Positions 12,720 through 49,984 of a DNA stretch of 64,000 bases are shown one piece after another. Numbering within the stretch: position 1 is the stretch's first letter; each line of letters begins with the position of its first letter. The DNA comes from Imbricaverruca yamaguchii. Lineage: Eukaryota > Arthropoda > Thecostraca > Neoverrucidae. Where the stretch lies: assembly GCA_034440575.1 (NCBI GenBank), contig JAOTOL010000904.1, positions 62,001 through 126,000 on the forward strand, read 5' to 3'. The position numbers and the translations under genes are program-made. The notes under the pieces were generated by a model. The model was not told where the DNA came from. It worked only from the letters and a program-made list of their open reading frames with translations, and ran no database searches.

Positions 12720-12755
12720 TATAACATATATATACAGATATATATATATATATTT
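12643..12755. repeat. (TA)n/(TG)n microsatellite cluster
   Basis: Alternating TA runs with an interposed tgtatgtgtg segment. Confidence 0.95.
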
Positions 12756-12948
12756 ACGTATTCCTTTGCATTGCTATTTGTATACGAATGCATTAAAAGA
12801 TTACATCGCCTGTCAGCATCCTGTTCGCTATAATATTTAAAATCGGTATCGGAAGCTAACATACAGCAAAAGAAGTTATCCGTCCACATAAACACAGTAA
12901 GCCACCAACACCTGTAACGTCACTATCAAGGAGACCAAATTGGATTCA

Positions 12949-13247
12949 AGCACCCAAGGGGTGCTAAATGTGCTAGCACCATAGGCGAGCCGTACCCCAG
13001 AAGTGCTGGTTTTTGGCGTGATACAAATATAGAACCCTGGGGAAGCTAAAACGCAAGCACACAATGTATACTCATTTGAAGCACCCCGTTACTAAATATA
13101 GCCAATGAAAAGGTGCTAGCTATAAGCACCATGCTTCTATTTAGCACCTGAAATTTTTCGATGTGATGCCAACTCTAGAAAGGTGCTTAATTCAATCAGG
13201 CCTGTGGTGCTGGAATTTGAAATCTGAAGTAGCACCCAAGGGGTGCT
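12949..13247. repeat. Pair of identical 17-bp hairpins flanking ~265 bp
   Basis: The palindromic word agcacccaaggggtgct (arms agcaccc/gggtgct, loop aag) occurs exactly at 12949-12965 and 13231-13247. The interval is full of shorter agcac/gtgct words. The second hairpin sits just upstream of the 63/66-bp satellite. Confidence 0.75.
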
Positions 13248-13268
13248 AATCATTTTTTTTTAAACAGT

Positions 13269-14345
13269 GCATGGTCAGTGCTGCCAACGCCACCACCGTC
13301 ACTAGCCCATTACAATGTTCAGTCAGATACTACGCCATGGTCAGTGCTGCCAACGCCACCACCGTCACTAGCCCATTACAATGTTCAGTCAGATACTACG
13401 CCATGGTCAGTGCTGCCAACGCCACCACCGCCACTAGCCCATTACAATGTTCAGTCAGACACTACGCCATGGTCAGTGCTGCCAACGCCACCACCGTCAC
13501 TAGTCAATTACAATGTTCAGTCAGATACAACATGGTAAGTGCTGCCAACGCCACCACCGTCACTAGTCCATTACAATGTTCAGTCAGATACAACATGGTC
13601 AGTGCTGCCAACGCCACCACCGTCACTAGCCCATTACAATGTTCAGTCAGATACAACATGGTAAGTGCTGCCAACGCCATCACCGTCACTAGTCCATTAC
13701 AATGTTCAGTCAGATACAACATGGTAAGTGCTGCCAACGCCACCACCGTCACTAGCCCATTACAATGTTCAGTCAGATACTACGCCATGGTCGGTGCTAC
13801 CAACGCCACCACCGTCACTAGTCCATTACAATGTTCAGTCAGACACTACACCATGGTCAGTGCTGCCAACGCCACCACCGCCACTAGTCCATTACAATGT
13901 TCAATCAGATACTACACCATGGTCAGTGCTGCCAACGCCACCACCGTCACTAGTCCATTACAATGTTCAGTCAGACACAACATGGTCAGTGCTGCCAACG
14001 CCACCACCGTCACTAGCCCATTACAATGTTCAGTCAGATACTACGCCATGGTCAGTGCTGCCAACGCCACCACCGTCACTAGTCCATTACAATGTTCAGT
14101 CAGATACTACGCCATGGTCAGTGCTGCCAACGCCACCACCGTCACTAGTCCATTACAATGTTCAGTCAGATACAACATGGTCAGTGCTGCCAACGCCACC
14201 ACCGTCACTAGCCCATTACAATGTTCAGTCAGATACTACGCCATGGTCAGTGCTGCCAACGCCACCACCGTCACTAGCCCATTACAATGTTCAGTCAGAT
14301 ACTACGCCATGGCCAGTGCTGCCAACGCTACCACCGCCACGCGTC
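13269..14345. repeat. 63/66-bp satellite array, about 17 units, open in frame
   Basis: Units begin atggtcagtgctgccaacg and end cagtcagatactacgcc (66 bp) or cagtcagatacaac (63 bp). Both lengths are multiples of three, so the plus frame reads through the entire array as repeats of MVSAANATTVTSPLQCSVRY plus YA or N. A second plus frame is also open for long stretches. There is no promoter, splice or start context that I can support, so I annotate a satellite, not a protein. A solo unit lies at 2710-2781. Confidence 0.93.
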
Positions 14346-14498
14346 CATTATGCCCCTCTTGTCAAGAAACATCGCCACAGCGTGTAACGGAGCCAAACTG
14401 CTCCCACGGTTCAGTGACGTTACATTATACATGATGGTGTTAGTTGGCGCCGAATGAAGGGAGCGATATAAGTAAATAAATAAATAATTCTAAAAAAT

Positions 14499-14501
<3 letters not shown>

Positions 14502-14558
<57 letters not shown>
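14502..14558. repeat. (AT)n microsatellite
   Basis: An uninterrupted AT dinucleotide run of about 55 bp. Confidence 0.97.
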
Positions 14559-14564
<6 letters not shown>

Positions 14565-14794
14565 GCTGTTCGGGGACCATTCGTTCATATGCACCCCGAC
14601 CTTTTCCGTGTAAGATGACTAGCTCCCAGAACATTTGGTAGATAAGTAAGTAGGAGGTTACCTGGTCACTTCAGATAACCACATTTTATGCAGTGTTCAG
14701 AATGCAGATGGTTGGCCTCATGATTCTATGCCTGCAACAGTGGAAACCCGTGAAACAAACAGCACGACAAAAGATATAATTAGCTGCTTTGATC

Positions 14795-15007
14795 GACGAG
14801 ACGTTCCTGAGGACTATATCGAAACGTTCCTGAGAACGAGATCAAGACGTTCCTGAGGACGAGATCGATACGTTCCTGAGGACGAGATCAAGACATTCTC
14901 GAGGACGGGATTGAGACATTCTTCAGGACGAGATCGTGACGTTCCTAAAGACGAGATCGAAACGTTCCTGAGGATGAGATCGAGACGTTACGGAGGACGA
15001 TATCGTA
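14795..15007. repeat. 23-bp minisatellite, about nine units
   Basis: Units read approximately gacgttcctgaggacgagat plus cga/caa, with point variants and one contracted unit. Confidence 0.88.
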
Positions 15008-17355
15008 AAGGGTTGACCTCAGTTCGGTGTCGTGCATGACACCGTATCAAATCAAGCGATCAATACATATCAAATCCAGAGCAGGCGGGAAACTGACGCC
15101 AACCAAAAATCGTTGCTGCGGCTCAGTAACAATCGCACTAATTTAATATTTATCATTGGGTTTTGCTGGCACATCCCCAATCTAAATATAGCATCTGGCG
15201 CTCATAGCAGATCAAGGGACTACCTACTCTGAGCCATGTTTAGCTAAGAAAGTTGGGTCAGTAATCTTCACCACCCTGAGTAAATAACTGAAAATCAAAC
15301 CTGTTCAAAGAAACGACACACTTATCGTAAGTAGTCCATGTCATCTCCAAGACGACTAGGTAACTACTGTTAGTTCCAAGATATCGAGTTCTCCCCTGTG
15401 TGTAGAGATGACGTGTGAGAATATAATGTAGTGTAAGTGAAGAATCGTATCAAGAATCGCATCACTTGGATTGGCTTCATTCCTTACGAGCTAATCCTGT
15501 TCACGCCTGAATATCGCACTAACCTGCCCACTGAATAGAGAAGCAATCAGCCGCCCGCTCACCACCCATGGTATGTGACAGGGTTGGAAGTGTAAACTAG
15601 ACCAGAAGGAAACACACTACGCTGCATGGAATGGGTCCATGTCTCACGGTGTCTCCCACGAAACATACTACGCTACCAGGTCGATGGTCGCTAGTTTTAC
15701 ACCACAAAGGTCTGCAGCAAAATATGTTAAACTCTATCACAGCATTGTTCTAACTGTTCATAGAAGTTGAAAGAAGTGGTGGCTTGATGGTGTGACACAT
15801 GTGACAGTCTTTAGAATGTTACAAAAGGTACTTAGAACGAGAAGAAATTACTGAACTACGTATCCCAATGCTCGTATACTACTGCTCCCTGTTGACGATA
15901 AGCGCAAACGCAGTTGCAAAATTGCACCGTGATGCAGGGGCGGTCCGTGGCACCCAAATGAGGTGAGGCAGAAAAGTATAGCCGGATTTCGACCAGCATT
16001 TTTCATAAGTACCCATTATTATTTTGCTAAGATGAGTATGAACAAATTAATTTAGTGCTGCAAGGTGCAAAACCTGTCACCATCATTCCAAAGCCAATGG
16101 ATTTCAACCCTCTCCCTCGTGTTCAAATGCTTCCGAAATTGCCGGGAAGTTTCCACATACAAAATATCATTGACGTTTTCATAAATTTCCATTTCATAAC
16201 CTGAAATGGTTGGCATACAAACACACACATTATATATATTATGTACATTATTCTTACTATTATTATGATTATTATGAGTATGTATAATTATTATTATTTT
16301 GTTATTCATCTTATTGATTATTTCGGTGCAAAATACATGAAGTTAATGGGAAACCCCACATCGATGGAGTGCATGATCCATGGTACCCCATGTTAAGAGT
16401 CCAAATTATTAGTGGACAGAGCCAGCATTGAGGAGTCACTTGCCCTTCAAAAATATACAATAAGAACACGCCCGGTCTAGACGTATATGAACCAGCTGTA
16501 GGTTCCGTATCTGCACATGGATTGGGCGTGCTATTCCCACCAGTATAAGTACCTCCGCCGGTAGCCTAAACATAATGTTGGCGCATTTTTTCTGGCCGGA
16601 TGGGTACCACCTCCCCATGGGGGCACATGACCCCAGTACCCCACCCTTGTTCATGCGCCTGCACAGAGTGGCGAGGAATTATGTTGTAACAGTTATCTCT
16701 TACTTGCTCCTACCCTTCCTACCCGGCCGTGATCTTCAGTTGGCCTGTCTCATCGTACTGCTACTACCCATTACACAGCGCGATTCTTGCGGCGCTTGAC
16801 ATGAATGCAGTCAGCGTGGGTCCAAGCTTAAAATCTTAGTGTTAGAGGGAATACGGCTCATATTCGTGGACAAGACTGTTCAAGCTTGCAAGCGAACCCC
16901 ATTTTGTCCAATTTCAATGGCATTTAAGATCGAAAATATCGTGTGGAAAATACGGAAGTTTGGCTGGAGCGCCTACGGGACTGAGCAATTGTCCAGCCAA
17001 TGTGACGTCACGGATTGCCAAACAATATTGGAGGGCCCCAGCCTACCCTGCGCTTGTTATGAAACGGAAACTTACTGTATGGCAATATGTGTGAGAGGCT
17101 AGCCTCTGCCGACCGGTGATAGAGCTGTTTGGAAGCTAAGATGTAAACGGTGTAAATGTAAATGAACTCAAATTTTCACCATAATTATGAGTCACCAATG
17201 CATATTTGTTTCCAGTCTTTCAAGTTTACTATTCTCCAGTGAATGAAAGCATCATTTTATGAAAATGACACAAAAATACTTCCCAGTTCTATTCAGGTGA
17301 GGCACTGCCTTAGTGCCTTACATGGGCCGACCGCCCCTGTCGTGATGGTATCATT
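15008..17355. other. Unassigned stretch, no gene recognised
   Basis: Contains a short ATT-rich patch at 16230-16320. Otherwise no open frame or repeat that I can name. Confidence 0.45.
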
Positions 17356-17541
17356 AACTCCGAAAGAAGGGGACGAGTGGCCTAGGGGTAAATTGCTCGT
17401 CTCACAATCGAAAGGTTGTGGGTTCGAGTCTCACCTGTCGCTACTCTTCGCCCGCGACCAATCGGCGTGAGAGATTGGCGACGCTACATGACTTAACGGT
17501 CGATGTGTCGTAAACCAATAACCAACCAACTCAGAAAGAAG
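17356..17541 (+). mobile_element. tRNA-derived SINE, family B, copy 1, with target-site duplication
   Basis: The body is 17370-17527. The head shows pol III promoter boxes: A-box-like agtggcctaggggtaa and B-box gggttcgagtct. The unrelated middle is followed by a tail ending tgtcgtaaaccaataacc. Imperfect 14-bp direct repeats flank it: aactccgaaagaag (17356-17369) and aactcagaaagaag (17528-17541). Copy 2 is at 34280-34441. Confidence 0.9.
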
Positions 17542-17544
17542 TGC

Positions 17545-18335
17545 TGTGATCAAAAGGAGGTACTTTTCGGGGTATGCAACAAGTGACAGTTTTCGCTCCT
17601 TTGCCACTTAGATCGGAGTCGGTTGCACGAAGATCAAAGTTCTTATGTGCCAGGGGTTTGTTCACACCAGGCCCAACTACCACAATCCTGCGTCGGTGAC
17701 GAATGCGCATATCTACATCACGAAATTGGCACACATCGCACTGCTGGATCACCGCTCGCACCGCTGACCGGGTGGCACGCGCGTCCTCGCTCCGACGCAC
17801 ATACCAGAGCGTCCGGCGGACCCCCTGGTGCCCGGTGTTCTCGTGCACCTCACGTATCCGGGCGGGGTCGGCGTCTGGTCGCGGGGCCACGGCTGCCGCG
17901 ACGGCGCCTGGTGGCGCGTCAGTTGATGAGTCCGGCAGTCGAAGCCACTCTTTTGGCACACGGGTGAGTGCGTCCGCCGGGTTGTCCGCGGATTTTACCA
18001 GGCGGACCGTCATCGTCAGGTGAAACTCCTCCACTAGCTGTCGAATGACGTCGATCCTCCGGCGGATAAGCATCTCCCCGTGCGCCTTAGTCCGCAGGCG
18101 AGACCGGCCGCTCAGGGCGTCATCGATCCACTTGTGAACCGTGGCCGGGTCGGTACGAAGGTCGATGGTGGTAATCCCCCACGCAACCGCCATTTTGACA
18201 CCGCTGAGCGCCGCGTCCAGCTCGGCCATGTTGATGTGCATGGCCGCCTTCGACTCCGGCCGTAGCCAGCTCGCGTCCTCCACGGCGCCACTGACCGGAT
18301 CCTCCAGGATGACCCCGGAGCGCCGTGAGCGCTAC
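17545..18335 (-). pseudogene. LTR-retrotransposon pol fragment: RNase H plus integrase zinc-binding domain
   Basis: About 250 codons are open. The N-terminal part looks like an RNase H domain: VILEDPVSGAVEDASWLRP, then HINMAELDAALSGVKMA (glutamate of the RNase H active site), LRTDPATVHKWIDD (aspartate), and SADNPADALTRVPKEWL (the final aspartate). An integrase HHCC zinc finger follows: EVHENTGHQGVRRTLW with downstream CDVCQ. The order RNase H then integrase zinc finger is that of Ty3/gypsy-like (or BEL-like) pol. The integrase core is missing and no LTR was seen. It begins just after SINE B copy 1. Its GC content is much higher than that of the neighbours, which supports an inserted coding fragment. 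Confidence 0.82.
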
Positions 18336-19371
18336 ATCACGAAATTACCCCTTCCCTACCCATAGGGCCGGATTCCGAAATTTTGAACAGTTTGCCTCTT
18401 GCTCTCGACGGGTGCAATCTCTTCGCATAGGAGCGCCTTTTCTGCTCCGAAGGACGCCATCTGCTGAAAAAAGCTCGTCGATCGGAGGGTGCATTTGAAC
18501 GTCCAGGAGAGGCGCATTTGTCCAGTTGAAGGGTCGCCACACCTTCACTGGAGGAGGAATTCCCTCATCTTCTTCTTCCTGGGTCCGCCATTACCCCTGC
18601 CCTTATTGCAGTGCAGAGCGACCCTGATGTGCGAACTGTGGTCGAAAAAATGCTCCCCACCACAGTTCAGACCCACCATATCCACATTATTGCAAGAAGG
18701 AAGCTAATCGCACTGAAACGTACCAGGGAAGTTACGAACGAAGACAACCGTTAATTTAACCAAAGAACACACCGGCAGACATTTAGCGCAGATTAGCATA
18801 GATGAGACATTAGCGGCAAGTAAAAACACATCGAGATGTTTCTCTACTACGAATGGCGGCAATTTGAAGATTTTGGAACATTACTCTTTTTGAACTAGCA
18901 ATGACCTTTGACGACTCCGAACTGAAACTTGTACGATATATGCAGAACAGATACAAAAAAACTAGCTACTCTATGTTTCATGTATCTATCTTTCATGATT
19001 TCATGTATCACTCAGTCGTTCTCCTGGAAAAGCCTCTCGAGAGCCCCTCCCAGGCCTGGCAACGGTTGAAGCGCAAATACAGGCACAGCAGCAACGAGTG
19101 CACTGTGCAACAGCAGCATGTGCACGGCGGGCCCTGCCAGAGGTCACGGCAGGGTCGGTCGTGGCCGCCGGACACAGACCGCTCCGGTGGGAAAACCACG
19201 GATGTTCGCTAAATAGTGTCCGGCAGACGGGCCGGGCTTTGTTCCGGTCCAGCGTCAGCGGGAGCCGGCCCACCGCTCAGGCAGCCATTGTGGCCCCATT
19301 GGGTAACGCCCGTGTGCATTGTCAAAGCATCGTGCTCTGCAGCCTGTGCACCTGTTCAACATTGGCAGGGG
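18336..19371. other. Unassigned stretch, no gene recognised
   Basis: A small minus-strand open frame at 18345-18548 (WRPFNWTNAPLLDVQMHPP...) abuts the pol fragment and could be part of the same element, but I do not recognise it. Nothing else is supported. Confidence 0.4.
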
Positions 19372-19755
19372 TCGAGGCTGGAGCCGTGTGTTCACCGACA
19401 GGGGTCGGGCTTGGGGCCGGGCATACACCGACAGGGGTTGGGCTTGGGGCCAGGCACATACCGACAGGGGTCAGGCTTGGGGCCAGGCATATACCGACAG
19501 GGGTCAGGCTTGGTGCCAGGCATGCACTGGTGGGGGTCGGGCTTGGGGCCGGGCATACACCGACAGAGATCGGGCTTGGGGCCAAGCATATACCGACAGG
19601 GGTAACGGCTTGGGGCCAGGCATATACCGACAGGGGTAACGGCTTGGGGCCAGGCATATACCGACAGGGGTCAGGCTTGGGGCCAGGCATGCACTGGTGG
19701 AGGTCGGGCTTGGGGCCGGGCATACACAGACAGGGGTCGGGATCGGGGCCTATGC
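19372..19755. repeat. 33-bp minisatellite, about 11 units
   Basis: Units have the form ataccgacaggggtcaggct plus tggggccaggc. The 33-bp period leaves all three plus frames and some minus frames open, giving Gly-rich or Pro/Cys-rich artefact proteins. Confidence 0.92.
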
Positions 19756-20027
19756 ATTTCAATTTCAGTGGAATTAACACGTTTTCAGTGGAATTAGACG
19801 TGATCTTTCGAACAGAATAGATGAGGTTACGTCAGAATGGCTTGAAAACCACCTTCTAACTATGCATCTCAGAGACGTCTGGAAAATGTCATTGGCAAGC
19901 TAATATAGCCTATAACTCGTACCACGTATTAGTTCTCCTTTTTCGGTTATGCTGAGGTTGCTAATAGTCATATTATGTTAACCCGGTAGCATGATCTTCA
20001 CCTTGGAGAATCACCTGGAATATATAT

Positions 20028-20047
20028 ATATATGTGTGTGTGTGTGT

Positions 20048-20142
<95 letters not shown>

Positions 20143-20170
20143 TGTATGTGTGTGCGTGTGTGCGTGTGTC
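20028..20170. repeat. (TG)n microsatellite
   Basis: About 130 bp of TG dinucleotides, preceded by a short TA run. Confidence 0.98.
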
Positions 20171-20719
20171 TCGGATCCTTCCAACAGAACCATTGAAGCA
20201 AAATATTCGGATCTGATTGACATCCACCAAATATAAGGTCATGTCAAGGTCATGCCATATGATCAGGTTATCAAGTTCAAGCTTGGAGATGTCCGGAACA
20301 TCACTTTGGAAGTATAAACTTGTGTTCTAAGACGAACTGATATGACACTGAAACATCTCTGTAAACTTTCCAGCTTCTGATTTTGTGATCTGACTCCAGG
20401 TGACGCTGGAATAATGCACACATAGATAGGCCGATAAATGCTCATATCAATACCTGCACCTGACGATGGCCTCTGCTTGGAGCATCCATGAATGGACTCG
20501 ACAAGTCGCAGAACTCCACCGGTCCGGTCACATAGGAGACAAACACATTCGTAGAGAGGTTCTGAGTTGACTTCGTGACAGTCGTCCTCTCGGCCCTGGT
20601 CACCATTATTTCGTGGCCGGTATTCGGCGAACGTCTTATTATCGTTGTGCAAGTGATAATTACTGGCAAATCATCAATTTCGCCATGAGACACGATCTTA
20701 CTTTATGTTTCCATTGCAG

Positions 20720-46418
<25,699 letters not shown>

Positions 46419-46739
46419 GTGAGTACTGGCTTGCGATCTCACGGCGTTTTCTTGGTCTGTCTGTCCGACTGCCTCTCCCCGCGACCTGCACCGGCGCCAA
46501 GCAGTGCCGCTGCCTGGCGACACCAGACGACATCGCCAGTCGCCCCGGCAGGCCAAGGTAGATGGAAAACCGAACGCCAGCTTCTCTCACGGTGACGGGA
46601 CTCTCTTGTTGGACGAGAATATCATTCCGCCAAGTTTATCAATATTAGGATATGTAACAATATGCTTAGCACGCGCACCTGAGAAGGGGGAGGGGACGAG
46701 GTCCTTCAGTAGGGAGGCTCGTAGAGGAGGTCGCCCCAA

Positions 46740-47520
46740 GCTCAAGCGCAACACGAGCAAGCACAGTAATGACAATAAGCCCAAGAAGCAAGAAGATAAA
46801 ACGAACAGGAAACAAGAGACGAGAGGAAATAAAGGAAGCAAAAAGAAGGAAGAAAGCAACACCATCATACAAGCCTTCCTTCACTTTTGCGGAATCACTA
46901 CCTCATATTCTGAGTACACCCCACATATCACCATCATTCGGCACACCATCCACTTCATAGTGCACACGGAAAAGCACGGAGAGACGAAAACTACTCGCCA
47001 CAAACACATTCAGCAATCATCGCTGTTCGTTCACACTGCATCGCGCCCTTAACATCAACTGGAGGTGTATTTTCACCTCCGAGCTGGATGAGATCCCACT
47101 CGTCAACATCGCTGCACTGCTCGCTGACACAGCCCTCCTCGGCGCCACAGCAACAGTATACAACTTCAGACTGGAGGCAAGACCCACACGTAACATCTTG
47201 GTACTGACATTCAACACACAACAGCTTCCACCCCGCTACACGAGAAGCAGCACGACGTATGTCGTTGCGTGCCTCCCCACAACACCCCACAACACCCCAC
47301 TCATGCTCGACATCACACTTACCACATCACTTCACTATGCATCTCGCCGTCAGCTACAACCCACACACAACGGGAGCTGAACCACTTGCTGCATCAGGCT
47401 CCTCCACAAGTTGCCATTATGGGAGACCTAAATGCTAGCTATCCCTCCTGGGAAGCAACCAGACGGACACTACTGGCCAGAGGTGAAAAAGTGCCCAGCC
47501 TGTCACCTACAGAATATTGA
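46740..47520 (+). mobile_element. Jockey/I-like LINE scrap with internal deletion
   Basis: A gag-like piece, NINWRCIFTSELDEIPLVNI then AALLADTALLGATATVYNF (about 47050-47180), is followed within about 200 bp by an endonuclease piece, ELNHLLHQAPPQVAIMGDLN then ASYPSWEA (about 47380-47460). The zinc knuckle and Pro-rich part present at 39510-41560 are missing. Lys-rich frames at 46700-46880 may be its ORF1 start. Confidence 0.65.
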
Positions 47521-47524
47521 ACAC

Positions 47525-49590
47525 CACCAGGCTGTCACATGTTGATGGCTCACACCCGTATGCATATGTGTGAGCGCGAAACATCGGCCATGACGCTGAA
47601 ATGGAACAAAGAAAAACGCTTTAGTCTATATATGATTTCCAATTTGTTCAATTGTATGCGACCTTCAATTATTAATTAATATGTCAAATTGCAACACACC
47701 CTATAAACCAATATTGCTTCTATGGTGCGTATCCATCAATATCCATCTATGGCGCGCATTATTGTGGTTTAATGTGTTCACAATATGTTGTGCACACATT
47801 TTACTTAGCAAAGCAAAACCACAAGTTAGGCTAGCTTTTATTGTGAAAATATGCTTAATTTATGTCGGACAAAAATACGATTTTTCTTTGAAAAAAGATA
47901 AGGCCAGGTTAGGTCTGTTAACATTTTTATTATTGAACACACAAATTGGGCTTATATTCAAGAAACAATTTAAAAGGAGGCATAGCAAGCCAGGCCAGGC
48001 TATTTTAGGTATCAAACAATAGTAACACGTTATTTTGCTTTCCAACTAAAAATAAGCATTCCTGAGGGGAATCAGTGCTAACATCATCCTAATCATGCTA
48101 ATAAACATGGTATTACAACAGACTGTTCTCCAAATCCAATGACTCATTGAAAATGAAATTCATCAATACAAATTGAATTCCCTTGTACAATAAGGAAGTC
48201 AATATAGCACCAATATGAAGGGCACAGTGTCATAGGTCGTATTTTGCATTAGTTTCAAGTAATGAAGAGAAAGAAAATTTGGTCAATGCGACAAGTTCTG
48301 CTTATGACAAAACATGGACCATGGCACAAATAAATAAAATTTATGGAAGTGACCGGATGAAATTATTAAAATAAATGCTCATATTGGAAGAACCAAAACA
48401 TTTTGTTCATAATAATGATTACAAAAGTCTGCAGTGTGGCAAAATGGCTAAAATGATATGTTAGACTGAGAAACGAGAATAGTGTCAAACTGAGAAACTG
48501 AGAAGTGTCACTTCAGTTAGGTATGACCAGGGTTGAGTTTATGTCTTGGAATTATGGAATTGGAAGGGAAAATTATGTAGAATTACAGGTTGGTATAGAG
48601 CAGAGGACTTTGAGGACTTCTCTTTTAATCTGAATCCTGGATTATGAGAGGAAAACTGTGCAGTGTTCCAAGCAGGAGAAAGATGTGATTTGTTTCTGTC
48701 ATCGAAAAACTATTTTCACACTTTTCACGGTAATGTTCCGTGGTTAATGCTCCCATGATCATGACCAAACATCAAGGAGATGGCAGTCATTGTCAAATTC
48801 AATTCCTCTTTTGCAAAAATAGAGTGGAAGACTTCCTGGGGATAAAAAAATGTTGGCGACGAACATCAAAGACATGACCATTTTTCCAATACTCGTCCTG
48901 ACTCTCAGAGACGAAACACCACCTACGCAAACATGCACAAGTTTAGCTTCAACAGCGCCTTGGTACTTAACCAGCTTTGAAAACAAACTGCGTTGGAAAA
49001 CGGAACTTTTGCATCGGGCTCAATCTCTGGACGGGGACGGGACAGTTCGTAGGTGACAGGCTTACCACGGCAATGTTAAAACCTATGGACTTTACCACGA
49101 GTGGTAGATATTTTGTTCAGCCTCCCCCCGTCCCCTCGATCATAGCTACTAAATTGTTTCTGTACGCTTCTGATACATGCACTGAAACAAAATGAATACG
49201 TATATGTTTGGATGGTTAGAAAATACAAATTGACTGGATATGTTAAGGGGCAAAACGGCCTGATGATAAATACAATCCATACGCAATGATAATGCGGTAC
49301 CGTAAGTTATCACCACAAGCGGAGATATTTGTGAAATATTTGTCACCCACGCTCGTGGTCGAGTAGCCGGTTTTTTTCACCTCTGCTACTTGCCGCGAAA
49401 TCCATTAGTATGACCCAGACCGCAGCTTATTACATCTAAACACAGAAGCCATCAACCGCCACTTAGGAGTATCGGACAAATGAATTGATCTAACGTGCTG
49501 CTTCCAACGAGTAAGTTCACTATTTGACTGGTCATCCTCCGACGACCCATGCTGAGCCCGCGCACTACCAAACCCGCCCCAATAAGAAAT
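47525..49590. other. AT-rich stretch, no gene recognised
   Basis: Several short frames without motifs. No tandem structure that I can see. Confidence 0.5.
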
Positions 49591-49638
49591 TTCAAAAAAA
49601 AAAAAATATTTGGGCCCCGGCCTTCAATTTTAAAAAAA

Positions 49639-49685
<47 letters not shown>

Positions 49686-49825
49686 TAAAAATTGTGCTTT
49701 TTTTGTGGTGATTTAAGTATTTTAAGGGGGGGGAGGAAAAAAAAGGGGAGGGTTATTTAAATAAAATTTTGGTTGGGGAGAAATAAAAAAAGAAAAGAAA
49801 AAAAAAAAAAAAAAAAAAAAAAGGG
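49590..49825. repeat. Poly-A / G-run low-complexity tract
   Basis: Three long A-runs are separated by G-rich and T-rich words. The base pattern resembles homopolymer sequencing noise as much as real sequence. Confidence 0.8.
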
Positions 49826-49890
49826 GCCGTCCCCGGCCTTATTGGGCCAGCTGTCAACAAACTGACACTCCCGGCCGGGGGCTGAATGAG

Positions 49891-49979
49891 AGCGCGCGAA
49901 GCGACTCGAACCCTGTGTTGCCAGGACAGGGGAGACCAGTGCAGACCAGCGCCCTGACCAACTGAGCTACCGGAGCGGC
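49891..49979 (-). mobile_element. tRNA-like SINE head (family C)
   Basis: The minus strand reads gctccggtagctcagttggt (A-box) and agggttcgagtcgc (B-box) with tRNA spacing. It continues without a clear acceptor-stem partner into a GC-rich body and a T-run at about 49822. It is more like a tRNA-derived SINE or tRNA pseudogene than a functional tRNA. Confidence 0.65.
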
Positions 49980-49984
49980 GGTAG

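Noticed and set aside
17370..17445. Functional tRNA gene on the plus strand
   Set aside because: Boxes A and B are present, but the acceptor stem does not close, a non-tRNA body follows, target-site duplications flank the unit and a second copy exists; it is a SINE.
20261..20693. Minus-strand frame as a reverse-transcriptase tail
   Set aside because: A loose resemblance to LINE C-termini only; no conserved motif could be confirmed.
49891..49979. Functional tRNA gene on the minus strand
   Set aside because: Good A and B boxes, but the anticodon arm and acceptor stem do not pair well by eye and the sequence runs on into a SINE-like body.
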